Assembly: GCA_019155185.1 (NCBI GenBank)
Contig: CM032808.1
Span: 654,870-718,869 of the forward strand
Length of the DNA stretch: 64,000 bases
Origin: Beaufortia kweichowensis
Lineage: Eukaryota > Chordata > Actinopteri > Cypriniformes > Gastromyzontidae
Direction of reading: 5' to 3'
Position 1 is the stretch's first letter. The number at the start of each line of letters is the position of its first letter. The notes beneath the pieces were generated by a model. It was not told the DNA's origin and ran no database searches. It saw nothing but the letters and a program-made list of their open reading frames with translations. Position numbers and translations under genes: made by a program. This document shows positions 40,901 through 52,852 of this stretch, piece after piece.

Positions 40901-43900
40901 GTTTGCCATCATCCACAAAAGGAATCGTGCATTACTTGCTGACAGGGCAAGCAAAGGTCTCATCTTCCACATCACACAGTTAAATTGGCAGAGCAGAGAG
41001 TTACTAGCGGAGATGCTAGCAGACTTACAGTGTCTCTCTTATGATTCACAGGCTTGCATAAAGATCACATACTGTAGGAGCCCTACGAACAAACAAAAAG
41101 GCAAAACACAATACTACATAATAATATGCCAAAGCATTGGGAAATTCGGTCTGAATTTAGATTCACAAAATACTTCTCTTCTACCAATGAAATCATTCAA
41201 AACGAGTCTGACATCACACTGACATTGTGAAGAAGTGATGCTAAAAACTACTGCTCACCCCAGAGACAAACCTGATCTTAAGATCATCTGATGAAGAAAC
41301 ACCTTCCTGATAACTCCTCAACCTTCATACGAGAACAAACAGGTGTATTATAACAGCTATTAACTTTATTAACCTCACCTCCATCCTGAGAGTAAAACCA
41401 TCAACATGTCATACCGCCAGCGGGAAAGGATTGATAATCACACAGAATCATTCAATATTCTCAGGACAGATCGTATCACACAGATTTATGATTTGTTGTT
41501 GCGCTACTTGCGTTGTTTCTCCTTGTTTATCACTAAATGAGATGATCACTGTCGGCTCGGCCTGAGGGGTACAATGATATATTGTTTGTCTGTGGAAATG
41601 TCAGTAGGCAGAAAGCTTGAACATTATTAACATATAAGAGAAGTAATGAAATATAGAGTAATAGTAAAACTTAAAACATCTTCTGTTTTAACTTAAGTGT
41701 TACATAATGTGAAGCTGTTTTGTTATCTTTTGGTTCATGTAATACAAATCAAAAAATGTAAAGTACACTCTTAAAAATAAAGATGCTTCACAATGTCATA
41801 GAAGAATGATTTTTGGCTGAATGGTTTTATAAAGAGCCTTTAACATCCCAAGTTCTGTTTCACAAATAGTTTTTTGTTGTGGAAAAATGTTCTTTAGACT
41901 ACAAAAAGTAAAGAAAGAAATAGTTCTTTAAGGAACCCTTTGGAGAACCAAAAACAGTTCTTCTATGGTTGATTACTTTTGTGGCACCTTTTTTAAGTGT
42001 AAAACTTTCCATTTTGAATTTTTCCATTTTTATGCATTTATTGCATGTCCCTTAAAAAGTTATTATCACATATTATCACAAAATCTTTTTATTACATTTG
42101 CAGCAAAACTAACAAATTTGTTAAAAATACTCATCCTGTGATTATGCTGATGTGTGATTTTGGCGTCTATTCAAAAAGTGATTTTCATTCTCTTTTGTTT
42201 TGAACATGAACATCTAAAGCTCCCAGAGACCCGTGTAAGTCATTGAGACGACATCAGAATATCATAGAGATGGTTCTCTGTCATTCAGAGGATATTCCAT
42301 TAGCCTCAGATGAGCTTTATGATCCCGGTCTCAGTGTCTTGCTTTTATTTTTAGCACACAATAAAACAGAGAAGACTAAAAAAGCAATTCTATTGAACTT
42401 GACCGGGTCAAAGACAACACAAGGTGTGTGTGATTGTAAGAGTCTATAGGATCTGGACGACTTTAGTGCAAATCAATGAGCTAAATCACTAAATGTTCTC
42501 TAATCTACTCTTACCGTAAATACACAGACATCCTGAAATAAATCTCAGCCCGTATGAGGCAAGAAACAAGTCATGATGTTCAACACTAAAGTCAATATGA
42601 AATTCTGGATGGATTTTATTTCTGTAAATAAAAGAGAACTACATTGATGTTAATGGCGGAGCTAATGAGTCATGTGCAATCATAGCAGAGATGCACATTA
42701 AAAACATTCAAAACAGACTCAATTAAAACACAGTTGAATAAATTTTGTTTAACAACAATATGTATGAAGTGACAATATAGTGGATTGTGGACTGAACCCT
42801 GTAACCAGAAATATAGCATATATTTATTTGTTTGATTAACAGATAAATGATCAGCAAATGAGATGATGCTGCATGCGATTGCGTTCTGAGATTCATATTC
42901 AAAGCAACATACAGTAAATAAACGTAATGTTAAATATGTTACACAAACTCTTATGTCTAAAAATGTAAAGTGATGGAAAGCAGTGACGGTGTGATGAAAG
43001 AACCAGTACGTGACATGAAATGATCATGAGTTAACAGATCTCAGCCGTCATGATCACATTCACTCTCTGTCTGATGTCACAGAAAATGATGATGGGATGA
43101 TTTCAGTCTTTCTGCTCGGTAAAGGATTTTCTCTGGTGGAGGTCTGGGAAATCTTCTCATGTATGCATTTTCAAATTCTTACTTTCATTTTTAAGTCACA
43201 GTGATTGTTATAATTAAAGATTGACCCGAAAATAAAAATACTCTTACTATTTGCTTTTTTTCTTATAATTAAATATTTTAAATATACATATTTAAATATG
43301 ATGTATTCTTCATATGAAAGAATCAATGCATTTGGTATAGCTTATGTCAAACCTGGTGCAACACGTCTTTATGAGCACATTCAAACCATCTTCAGTAAAT
43401 AAATATTTATAATCAGTCGGCTCCTCACATGAAGCTATTTTACAGTGTGGCTTTACAAGATTTAGCCTTTATATAAAGATACCATGAAACTAAAATTTTT
43501 TTTATCATTCTACTCTTTTTTTCTACTCATTCTAATCTTTAATCAGAAACATTAACCAGTATTACAAATACTGAGGAAATGATTTTTATAGCTTGGCAGC
43601 TTTTGGTCATTTACTTTGGCGTTTGTTGTTCTGTATTGGACAACAAACTTCTTTGTTTGTGTTCCACAAAATAATGAAACAGGTTTAACATGAACTATCA
43701 CTTTAAGACCTGCTTCACTACAACACAAGAAGTGGAAATGAAACGGTACCTCCCGTAGGCGAAGCGTCTGTCTTTGTGATGGTCTCCAAAGGTGTCCCAT
43801 AGCCGAAGGGACACGCTTACATCATCCACGACATCTCTGGAACGCTCTAAAACCTGTAAGAGATCAAAACGTTTATTTTGTGACACAGACGTCTGTAATC

Positions 43901-44233
43901 CGTTTCTCCTCCGCCAGCTAAAATTGAAATGAATCTTGACTGAAACAAATCTGCTATCATGTTCTCATTATCGTGAGCCATTAGGGCAGAATTAATGTCA
44001 GATAATGGCCAAAGAAACGTAACCGAGAGAAGATTTACCTCCTGACAGACTCTGTACTGATCGATGGCCCAGACGGTGGGTACATGTGTGGCCAGCAGCT
44101 GGTATTGGGTCAGGGTGGTGTTACAGGCCCGGGCACAGATCAGACGAGTCTTTCCAACCGCATTATCTCCAACGACAACACACTTGATGGTCTCTACGTT
44201 GGGTCTTTCGTAGTCCATACTAAACTCAGGCAT
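34937..44233 (-). CDS. rhobtb1: RHOBTB1, atypical Rho GTPase with two BTB domains
   Basis: RhoBTB proteins are atypical Rho-family proteins that bind cullin-3 through a BTB domain and act in ubiquitin ligase and vesicle functions. Nine coding exons: 44039-44233, 43750-43853, 40264-40449, 39188-40146, 38286-38404, 36050-36200, 35583-35671, 35206-35311 and 34937-35106 (stop TGA 34937-34939), giving 692 residues against about 696 in human. The GTPase domain has P-loop GDNAVGKT (22-29), WDTFG (84-88) and GCQLDL (140-145) where canonical Rho proteins have TKxD; these departures are normal for the family. A proline-rich link PFLPPKAPPP (233-242) leads to BTB1 (about 265-435, split by an insert), then BTB2 (about 482-590) and a C-terminal helix-rich tail. 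The end SSSPAVA matches RHOBTB1 rather than RHOBTB2. The N-terminus is MPEFSMDYERP. The GTPase loop has M125 in WYMEIK, where I recall proline in human. Confidence 0.95.
38400..39100. repeat. transposon-like insertion in rhobtb1 intron
   Basis: Most of the intron between exons 38286-38404 and 39188-40146 is made of AAGAATGTTCTTAAG-type palindromic words, repeated near 38547 and 38579, and ends near 39097 with TTTTGTGAATCCGGCCG. A boundary reading GGCCGGATTCACAA inward is common at the ends of fish non-autonomous DNA elements. The left end and target duplication were not resolved. Confidence 0.4.
40450..43749 (-). other. rhobtb1: rhobtb1 intron between coding exons 2 and 3
   Basis: A 3.3-kb intron. 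About 40600-41060 is balanced and low-repeat, with an 87-codon minus-strand frame lacking family resemblance, and could be a conserved element. At 41764-42001 lies a MITE. The rest is AT-rich with nothing recognised. Confidence 0.5.
41764..42001. mobile_element. MITE with TACACTYTTAAAAA-type inverted ends, copy A
   Basis: A 238-bp element starting TACACTCTTAAAAATAAAG and ending CCTTTTTTAAGTGTA, which are imperfect inverted repeats. The interior has repeated GGTTCTT/AGAACC words. A second complete copy is at 47263-47533 and a broken one near 48554-49080. The family is common in fish genomes; the superfamily is not certain from these ends. Confidence 0.65.
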
Positions 44234-45901
44234 CCTACAGAAGAGCAGTCTCGTCAGGAGGACACACTTGTTATACTGACACTTGTTATATGATTTTGTA
44301 CAGGAACACACGGACACACACGCTGACCGAAGGAGGTATTTCATTACAGATCTATTCAATCAGAAGCTACAGAGAAAAGTGACCTTGCTGTGGGTCAATG
44401 AAAGCTCGATATAATACAGGACACTTTGTTTTTTTACATTCCTAAAATAGTTGCTCTATATCTGAGAAACCCATATGAGTTTCTGTTCTGATTCTGCATA
44501 AGACATCTGTAAACACTTGTCAAACTGTGGCAGAAATACACTACACCAGTAACAGATCCTTCATGTGACTTTAAAATATGCTGGGTTATTTTTTACATTA
44601 GACATTTTCTAGGTTAATTTAATTGACCCGACCATAATTCAGCATTAGTTAGAGTTTGAAGTGTGTAAATTCTGCGCCCTTCTAGTGACACTAAACAGAA
44701 TTACAAAAATTGTTTTAAACATGTTTCTTAAACCCTTCACCAGTCTTCAGACAAACAGATAGTGTCGTGCCATTTACTTAACAGATTCTTCAATTCTTCA
44801 AAAGTCTTTCTCTGAAAACCTCGAATCTTGACTGATCATGAATTTATGGGCATATACAAATTGTAGTCCAATCTAGTTTTCTTTAGGACTGCCCCGCCCA
44901 CTAACACCACCTGACATTGAGTCTTTAATATTATAATCATACAATCAGTTTTCATGAATACACTGTGTAATATCAGTCCCGTTATACACGACAGATGCAT
45001 GTTTTTATTTTATTTTAATATATAAAATAATGTTATTATTAAATAAATGAATATTGAATTCCCTTAAAAAACAATCATCTTTCAACAGTGATAATGGATC
45101 ACTTTAAGGTGAAAAATCTTATTACACACAGAAACTAACATTACACACTGAATGAAAATGTCTTAACTTGTACTTTGTGAATGAAACTGTGGAGTAAAAC
45201 ACATGCATTAATGCCAGAGCTTCATTCATTCACAGTCTGAGCTCTTCTCCTTTAACAAGCACATGGTCATCAGCATAAACAACATCATCATATCTGTTAT
45301 GTAATAGTCAAATCTCTCAGTTCAGAAAAAGATATTTATCTCAGGATCTCTTACTGTTGAACTTTGAATTCACATGCACTCAAAAACAAATGACATAATC
45401 GGATCAGATCTAACGGTATCAGAGGATGTATGAAGAGGACACATGGAGCGCAGTGAAGTGTCTATTACACACACACACACAAGCACACAAGTCTGAACTT
45501 GCAAAGGCAACTAACTACACAACTCTCTACAGACAGAGATATGACAATGCACAATAATCGGCCATCTGACTGACAACAAACACAATGTTCACTGTTAACA
45601 CTGTCATCTGACCTGAAGTCCAGAACTACAGCTTTAGGTTATTACACAAAACACTGTGCAAAAGATGCAAACATTTAGTATTTACTCGCAAAGACAGTAG
45701 TTGTGTGGTGCATTTAATCCACAACTGTAATGCATCCAGAATACTGATATTATTACTGTCATTTTGTAAATGATTTAAAAACCAACAAAAACAATCAATG
45801 GTGAAAATCACACTTAGAAACACCAACAATAACATGAGTAAAGAAGTTGAGCTGTCCTGTAAGGTGAATGATGTCTGACATTATGACACATGCACACTTA
45901 C

Positions 45902-46215
45902 CCTGTCTTCAGGATGCGCGCGCTCGCGCACGCGTGCGTCTGTCTGTCTGTGTGTGTCTGTGTGTTTGTGTGTAGAGTCACTGCAGTGTGTTAGAAAGAG
46001 TCAGTGTGTGATCGGTAGCTGTAGTAAAGCTGCAGAATCATCTCGTGATCGGTACCGCGTCTCGGCGGCGGAAACACTGATGCCCTACTGATGCGCGCGC
46101 GGAGAGAAAGCGCGTCCGTGCAGCTCGCGAGACAGACATCATCAGCATCAGCATCATCTGTCGCGAGCCGAGCCGAGCCGGGCACGCGGCCATTGTGACG
46201 TCAACGGGCCGGTGC
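45902..46215 (-). promoter_or_regulatory. rhobtb1: rhobtb1 CpG promoter and non-coding first exon
   Basis: A CpG-dense stretch 1.7 kb upstream of the start codon. On the minus strand a strong donor (CAGG/GTAAGT at 45901-45902) ends a probable 5' UTR exon, whose partner acceptor is TTCTGTAG just before the ATG (44235-44236). A full palindromic CRE TGACGTCA lies at 46196-46203 and a 16-bp perfect palindrome at 46212-46227. The alternating purine-pyrimidine GC/GT run near 45915-45975 could favour Z-DNA. The transcription start is not fixed by the sequence but should lie between about 46050 and 46195. Confidence 0.55.
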
Positions 46216-47262
46216 TATTAATAGCACGAGCGCGCGCACGAGTTCATTCAGGAAAACAAGGTTCCGTCACAGATCTCGAGAAAAACATCTCGAGCTCAAT
46301 CTTACAGCAGGTGCATGAGAAGAACTATACAAACATCAACCAGCAGCAGATTACCAGTAAAACCAGTACACAATTCATTTATGTAGTGTGTTTTGGTCTT
46401 ATTCAAACAGGATTTAATGGGGTTTTATTGGTTCCCATCCACCAAATAACATCTCAAGACACCAGCAGAGACCCATTAACACCAATTCAATTCCAATTAC
46501 AACCATTCAATTCAGTGGAATTTCTCTGATGATTTATATTGGGGTTTTTCTGTCATGGCTGTGAGCCATTCAAGATTAGACTTGATAAGACATTGTGTTT
46601 TAAATATCCCATAAGGTTCATGAACCGAAGGCCCTGAAAGCTTTTATTTTAAAGACTCAAATACACACAAACACCATTTAGACTTTAGCAGACGTGAAAT
46701 GACTGACATGTCTGTGATCTACATCATTTTAATCCGAATAAGAAGATTATCATCCACTCATTTCCGATAATATCTCGTGAATATATCGGATGAGCAAAAC
46801 CCTCAATGACTTGCCGATTAGTTGTGTTTCATAACAGCACAGCCAGTGTGTGTCAAAATAACCTATGAGTTTAAAAACCAGGACAGACTGTCCTCTCTCT
46901 GGCTGTAAAACACAACTCGACTTTTGAATGAAAGCAGAACACCAGGGCCGGATGCACATCAAGACATGTTCTTCAAGGCTCTTCTCATGTCTGTGAGGAC
47001 ATCTGTGAATCATGCATGAAGTGTCTGATGTGGGTTTATTTATATCTGCTGGAGGCTGGAGGCAATAACTGAATGAAGTGAAGTGGGACACATACTGTAA
47101 ACAGGATTATTGACGGTGGACCTGCAGTGTTTTGACCTGCCTTGTCAACTGATGTACTGTAATATGACAGTATATGACATAATAAGTTCTTTCTTACTTT
47201 TTGAAATGAAAATGTTTAATTTTCTAAACATATACAGTACCTTACTCACAACAAGGTTTTCC

Positions 47263-47533
47263 TACACTTTAAGAAATAAAGCTGCTTCAATAGGAAAGTT
47301 CTTCACAGTGATGCCATAGAAGAACTCTTTTGGTTCAGATAAGAGCCATTAAGTCAAAGGTTCTTAAAACCACCCTTTCTTTCTTACCTTTTAATGGTCT
47401 AACAAACCTTTTACCACTACAAAAAAAACAGAAACAGAAAGATTCTTCAGATGATGATGGTTCCTTTTGGAACCACTGAGCCAAAAATGGTTCTTCTATG
47501 ACATCATGAAGCGCGTTTCTTTTTAAGAGTGTA
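47263..47533. mobile_element. MITE with TACACTTTAAGA-type inverted ends, copy B
   Basis: A 271-bp element from TACACTTTAAGAAATAAAG to CTTTTTAAGAGTGTA, with inverted ends and the same internal GGTTCTT words as copy A (41764-42001). Confidence 0.65.
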
Positions 47534-48553
47534 CTTTAATTCAAAGTACATTTTTTCAGAAACTGAGCATCTCATTATGATGACAAATACTAAAATGATG
47601 GCAGTTAACTTGCTGTGTCACAGGGCAAAGATACATTTAGATTTGCTGCCACATGACTAACCAGATCCTTTTTTTTAGATGTTGATCCCATGGTTAATGA
47701 AGATAACCAGGACTAGTGATTTGGAAATCCTTCTAATCTAATAAAGCTGTTGATGTGATTCAGACAGATTTGGCAGGTCTTTATCTGTGACAGAGTTTCA
47801 TGTCAGGGGTTTATAGGTTAAATCACTGGTCTCTTCAGATCAGTTTTGGAAAAGACATTTATATATTCAGCATTTGAAGTTCATTAGATTTTGAGATATT
47901 TCTCTGATTGTGGATAACTGACCAATTTTGAGAAAGATTGACATTTTTCACCTAATAAATGATAAAACAGGTGATAAAGTTCTACAGTGTAAGTTTGCAT
48001 TGAAGGAGCTTACCCGAATCTTATCAAGAGTTAAGGGATGGCTTGAACCCGTCACTAGCCACCTGCAGCATGAATTATAATTGTACTGAGAAGAACTTGT
48101 GAGGATCCATGTTTAGAGTTTATTAAAGGAGAAAACAGGCAAGAACCAAATCCAGCAACACATAATACACCGAATCAGAGCTGTATCCTCAAGCACAAGG
48201 TAATAATGTCCTACCAGAGCTAAATCCAAGGGAAATAAAGAGTCTCATAGAGTTCAGATGAGTAGCTGGAGGTTAATATTCATGAGACAGCTCCCTCCTG
48301 TGGTGAACAGATGACATTACAGGAGGAGATACAGTCAGGTAGCACTATAAAGTCTTGACATCATTCATATTTTCCATGATCAGTAAAGACAGTGGATGTT
48401 CTGAGTGTAAGTTTGTTGTATATAATAATTAATCATTACTAATAGTTAAACATTAGACATGGAATTTTATATGGATGTTTTCTGTAAGGAATCAGGAGTT
48501 CATCTGGACAGTTCTTGACAGACTTTTAATGAACCAGACAACTTATTTCTTCC

Positions 48554-49080
48554 TACACTTAAAAATCAAAACTGCATTTGATAGAAGCACTGGAGGGCGA
48601 GTAAACAATGACAGATTGCTGGTTTTAGATTCTTATATTGTTTTTTATAGTTTGTTAAATGGGACTCATGATTAACATCATCACACAGCAGAAAGGTTAT
48701 TGTGATTTCAGTCTGTATGAGAGGTATACAGACACAGTAATTCAACACCTGCTCAGTTGATATGAATCTCTAGAGACACATATATTACTGCACATTACAC
48801 TACATGACTTTAGTCTCTGTATTTGCACTGCACAGACCAAACAATGTTTGCTTTTTTCTGTTGATTTACTACAAGTTTAACTTGTATTACAATTGTGATG
48901 CCACAAAAGAACCATTTTTAATTTCCCAATTCAGTCAAAAGTTCTCATAAGAACCATTTCTTTCTTACTTTATCATAGTTTAAAGAACCTTTTCTAACAC
49001 AAATAACCTTTTCTGCAACAGAAAGCTTCTATAGTTCTTTATAAAACCATACATCCAATGGTCAAATGGTTCTTTTGGGA
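48554..49080. mobile_element. broken MITE of the same family, possibly split by an insertion
   Basis: A left end TACACTTAAAAATCAAAACTG (48554-48575) is followed by about 310 bp of unrelated sequence. Family-type interior (AAAGAACC, GGTTCTTTTGG) resumes at about 48890-49080. No right end is seen. This could be one element interrupted by another, or two fragments. Confidence 0.35.
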
Positions 49081-49204
49081 CTTCCCACCACAGGAATGAT
49101 TTAAGTAGTTCCGGGATTATTTCCTGAAAGTACCTGCTTTTTGTTGTAGGCTATTCCCACCGCAGGAACTGGGAGATTGTCCATGAACGCCTTTTAACAG
49201 GTCT

Positions 49205-49480
49205 AACACAGCACAACCAAAGTCAAAGTCAAAGTCAGTTTTATTGTCACATCACCAAGGCACATGTGCCTTGGAGAGTGAAATTCTTGGGAGCGTGCTC
49301 CAGAAAAATCAACAGGTACAGATGTGCAATATGCACATACATATAGTCAGTATATGTTAGTATAACCAGAACTAATTAGCACAAGTGTATTAACCAGTTT
49401 AACATAAACATAAATTAATTATATCATAATAACTAATCAGACCCTACTAAATTCTGTGTATGATATCAGCCACATTAATT
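49205..49480. repeat. dispersed repeat with tandem AAAGTC start
   Basis: It starts with three AAAGTC units followed by TTTTATTGTCACATCACC and the perfect 20-bp palindrome at 49255-49274. AGTCAGTTTTATTGTCA-type sequence next to GTGAAATTCTTGG is a frequent motif in fish interspersed repeats; I cannot name the family. Confidence 0.35.
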
Positions 49481-51151
49481 GTATATAACATGTAACACTA
49501 ACACAATTATAAATAACTTATATCACAACTAATAAAAATCAGACCCAATTGAAATGTAGAACATTCAGTTAATGTAGTACATAGCTGCAATCAGAAATTT
49601 AATAAAAGTTTTGATTTATAGTGGTGACGCATCAAAAATGACCCTTCAAGTGAGTCTGCGTTCTCTTAAGGTTTTTTCTCCATATATATATATATATTCA
49701 TTACTGGAGTTTGGGTTTCTTGTCACCGTGTTGGAGTGTTCACTGCTGATATTACATATTAAATTAACTTAGTGTTCTGTAAATTCTGTTATCATTTGGT
49801 CTTAACCTTTTATATTTTTGTTTTGTCTGTAAAGCTGCTTTGAAACAGTGCTACTAAAAAGTCCCACTAAAATCTAAATTAAACATTTTTTTCTTTTTTC
49901 TTCCATAATGATATCAGTAAACTGGTATACTCCACTGACAAATCTCGCGTTTAGGAGAAAAATGGATTCAAAGCTGAGTCCCTCTCACATTCACCCCCCC
50001 CATAAATAACATTTGATGACATCATTCTACACTTCAGCTTCTCGTCAAATCAAAAGCTGTTTAAAATATCAAGTCTCCGCCCCCTCGAGCTATGGAGGAG
50101 ATCAAAGAGGATAAACAGCGCTGATGAAGAGAGGAGACACACACGTGTCGTGCATCAGAGAGAGACCACAAGGTTTTAAACTTACACATCACTGTTTCTG
50201 TATCATTCTGTCTATTAGACTATCAGCCACAATCTTCATGCAAAGCACTTTCAGTGGGTCTTTAAAGTGTCACAAGACATAAACACACAGAAAGGTAACG
50301 TTAGCAATATTACCTGTCGCGAGGTTTTCTTCTCTGCTTTGGTGATATAAAGCACTGCACATTGTGCCGAAAAGATCATTTCATCTCTAAATCCTCAGTT
50401 TAGCTCTGTCAGTCAGAATCTCCACTATAATGAAGCCCTCGACAGACACAGAAACACATCTCCGGTCACGCGTCATTCACATGTTGATGTTCTTTTAAAT
50501 GCCGCGCTGTCGGTGTCACCGGAACTATTCGGTGAATACGTGATACTTGTTGCTAGTTGTCACAATGTTTCTTATAAATATTTTAGTTTTACACCATGTT
50601 TGTAATTGAAATCAACAAAATGACTGATGGAGAACAGCAGTTTTCTGTGGATTTGCAACAAGCTTGAGCCGGTGTCTCAGCAGTGAAGCAGGATTTCAGT
50701 ATATTCAATGTCTCCATCTGGTGTTAGTGAACAGAACCACATTAACTCAAAGTCTGTCGATAAGTTTAAAGTTTTATAAGCAACGAGACTGAATAATGTC
50801 ATCATGATACAGAGGTGAATAATGCATTAAAAGCACAGTTTTAACCTGACCAATGTAAAATACCATAACCACTATGAAAAACATACTGGAAACATAAGGG
50901 TTTGCGTACAGAAATACATTTTTTAGTTTATCTTTTTTAATAATCGTTATTTTTTAATAAAACGATTTTGTATTTTGCCCTGAAGCACTTCTAAACAGTA
51001 AATCTCGTGTTGTACCTCTTCAATTGTCAATCTTGAATACAAAGCAGTTGATCTGAGGAATACACAGTAAACTTGCCATTTGTTATTTGTTAAGTTGTTT
51101 ATTCATCCGAAGTTTTTTAAACATGCACTGTTTATAACAAACAAAAGGTGC

Positions 51152-51184
51152 TGTGTGTGTGTGTGTGTGCGCGCGCGCGCGTGT
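51152..51184. repeat. (GT)n(GC)n alternating purine-pyrimidine tract
   Basis: A 33-bp perfect alternation of TG then GC/CG units, about 75 bp upstream of the candidate start codon at 51260. Such tracts can adopt Z-DNA. Confidence 0.9.
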
Positions 51185-51259
51185 TTGTCAGGATCAGGAA
51201 GTTTGTGGGCAGATATATGAGTATGTGTTCAGTGTAAATGCTGTGGGATTGACTTCAAC

Positions 51260-51298
51260 ATGGCCACCGTGAACACAGGTGAAAGTGACTCAGTACAG
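51260..51298 (+). CDS. candidate first coding exon of an unidentified gene
   Basis: ATG in a good context (TTCAACATGG, A at -3, G at +4) opens 13 codons, MATVNTGESDSVQ, ending at CAG/GTAAGT, a consensus donor, in phase 0. An ETS-like CAGGAAGT lies about 65 bp upstream. I do not recognise the peptide and found no second exon to the right edge at 64 kb, so any intron would exceed 12 kb. In human the side of RHOBTB1 away from TMEM26 holds CDK1 and the very large ANK3; an alternative first exon of ank3 is one possibility, but nothing in the peptide shows it. A chance ATG-donor pair cannot be excluded. Confidence 0.4.
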
Positions 51299-51706
51299 GT
51301 AAGTGAACATCACACCTGATCTCTCTCTGCCTCTCTTACTGTTCATCAAACAGCAACATTTACGCACAGAATGTTACGCGTTTTGCGCATAACGTCACAT
51401 ATGTTACACAGCACGATGAGCTGGAAACCGCGATGAGCTTCATCTTAAGTGTTGACATGTTTGTTTATACTTCTGTTCATGAAGGACTCAATAAACATGT
51501 GTTTGGGTTGATGTGAAATGCATCTTTTAGAAGGAGTTCACGGAAGTCTCGTGCGTTTCGCGGGAACTCTTTGATGTTTGCGCGCGTCTGCAGATATTTG
51601 CGCATTTGCAGCGGTGTGTGTGTTTGAATGGGAAAGTATCTGCTTTGCGTTAATGACGGTAATGATTTCACATAGCAAAACATGACTGTGAAACATATTT
51701 AATACA

Positions 51707-51830
51707 TGAAAAACCCCATATGAAATATAACTGAATGATTTTTATGAATGTCTTGTGAATGACTTGACATTCACTTTCATTATTGAGATGTTAGTCATAT
51801 TTCGAAATCAATTCAGCTGTTAAAAACAGT
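51707..51830 (+). repeat. direct repeat of about 124 bp, copy 1
   Basis: From TGAAAAACCCCATATG to GTTAAAAACAGT, nearly identical to 53483-53607. The two differ by one C in a C-run and two T in a T-run. Confidence 0.9.
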
Positions 51831-51953
51831 AAAAAAAACAGATGTAATGGTTTGTACATTGACATTGAAGACGAATTAGGCATAGTCAGAATTTGTAGAC
51901 TATATGTTTACATTGAATAGACAAATTCACCTGCTGTTTGTTGAAGTATTTCC

Positions 51954-52409
51954 TACAGTACCAGTCAAAAGTTTAGACACAACTGACAAAAACTTTTCCA
52001 AAATAAATATTTCTTTTTAAACATATTTATTTTATGAATATTTCAATCTTTGAAATGACTTTAGAAATGACAAAACTATAACATATAACATATTAATTTC
52101 TTTAATTAGAAAAGTAAACATTTATTTTAAAAACATTTTTGAAATGGATTACTTGGAGTAAATTAAAACCAGCATAGATAGAAATTCCTTTAGTGTTGTT
52201 TAAAAAGCTTCTGAGACCTTGAGAAGCTGATAATAAAATGTCAAGAGTATGATTTTACAAACTACTTTTATAGATGATCAAATATAACTTAGTATTCATT
52301 TATTTTAGATGCTTTTATTAACAACATAATTCACACAGTTACAATTGTGTTATTTCATGATTTTGATGAATTAAAATGAATGAATTCCAAACCTTTGACT
52401 GATACTGTA
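51954..52409. mobile_element. Tc1-like non-autonomous element, copy 2
   Basis: A 456-bp element beginning TACAGTACCAGTCAAAAG and ending CTTTGACTGATACTGTA, good inverted repeats with TA borders. It shares ends and right interior with copy 1 (22433-22845). No transposase frame. Confidence 0.8.
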
Positions 52410-52810
52410 TGTGTGTGATTTCTGTAGAGGTGGATTGTTGGTGTTTGTACAGAACACAAATCTGTTAACAGACCGTTTCTAATGACAGTTAAGTTAATGG
52501 TTTATTAACAGCAGGTTAACATAAGGAAATGCAGATTAATGAGGTATTTGGGGTTGTGCTGAGCAATCCAGAAACTAGATGACAGTTTGTTTCTAGTGTT
52601 CCTGAGCAACATACACTGACCAACATGAAGTGTTTCCATCCCATGTATGGAGATTATCTCATCTGTGTAAACTTTAAAGGAGAGAGAGCATGTCTGCTCT
52701 TTAGTCTGCTTGTCATTTGGCACTGTACTCGTCTGATGGGATTCTGGGCTTAAAATGATCAAGTTGTGTTCATTTCTGTGTTACGAGAACGATTGTCCAC
52801 ATTTCATTGG

Positions 52811-52852
52811 CACAACAACAACAACAACAGCAGCAGCAGCAGCACAGCACAG
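52811..52852. repeat. (CAA)n(CAG)n trinucleotide tract
   Basis: A run of CAA units passes into five CAG units and then CACAG repeats. It lies in non-coding DNA, so the Gln and Cys frames across it are not significant. Confidence 0.9.

Larger units (their letters stand above)
46230..51150. other. spacer upstream of rhobtb1
   Basis: No exon was recognised. It contains MITE copy B (47263-47533), a broken copy (48554-49080), a repeat with CCACCGCAGGAACTGGGA (about 49080-49195), a dispersed repeat starting at tandem AAAGTC units (49218) with a 20-bp palindrome (49255-49274), a (TA)n tract near 49684-49698, and a more CpG-containing block at about 50060-50560 of unknown nature. Confidence 0.45.

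Noticed and set aside
40653..40916. 87-codon minus-strand frame in a rhobtb1 intron with a hydrophobic N-terminus
   Set aside because: No splice signals connect it to neighbouring exons and no family was recognised; it is kept only as a possible conserved block.
50060..50560. Possible promoter or first exon (CpG-containing, donor-like CGACAG/GTAATA on the minus strand)
   Set aside because: No start codon or coding match could be tied to it, and parts such as GTAACGTTAGC look like fish repeat DNA.
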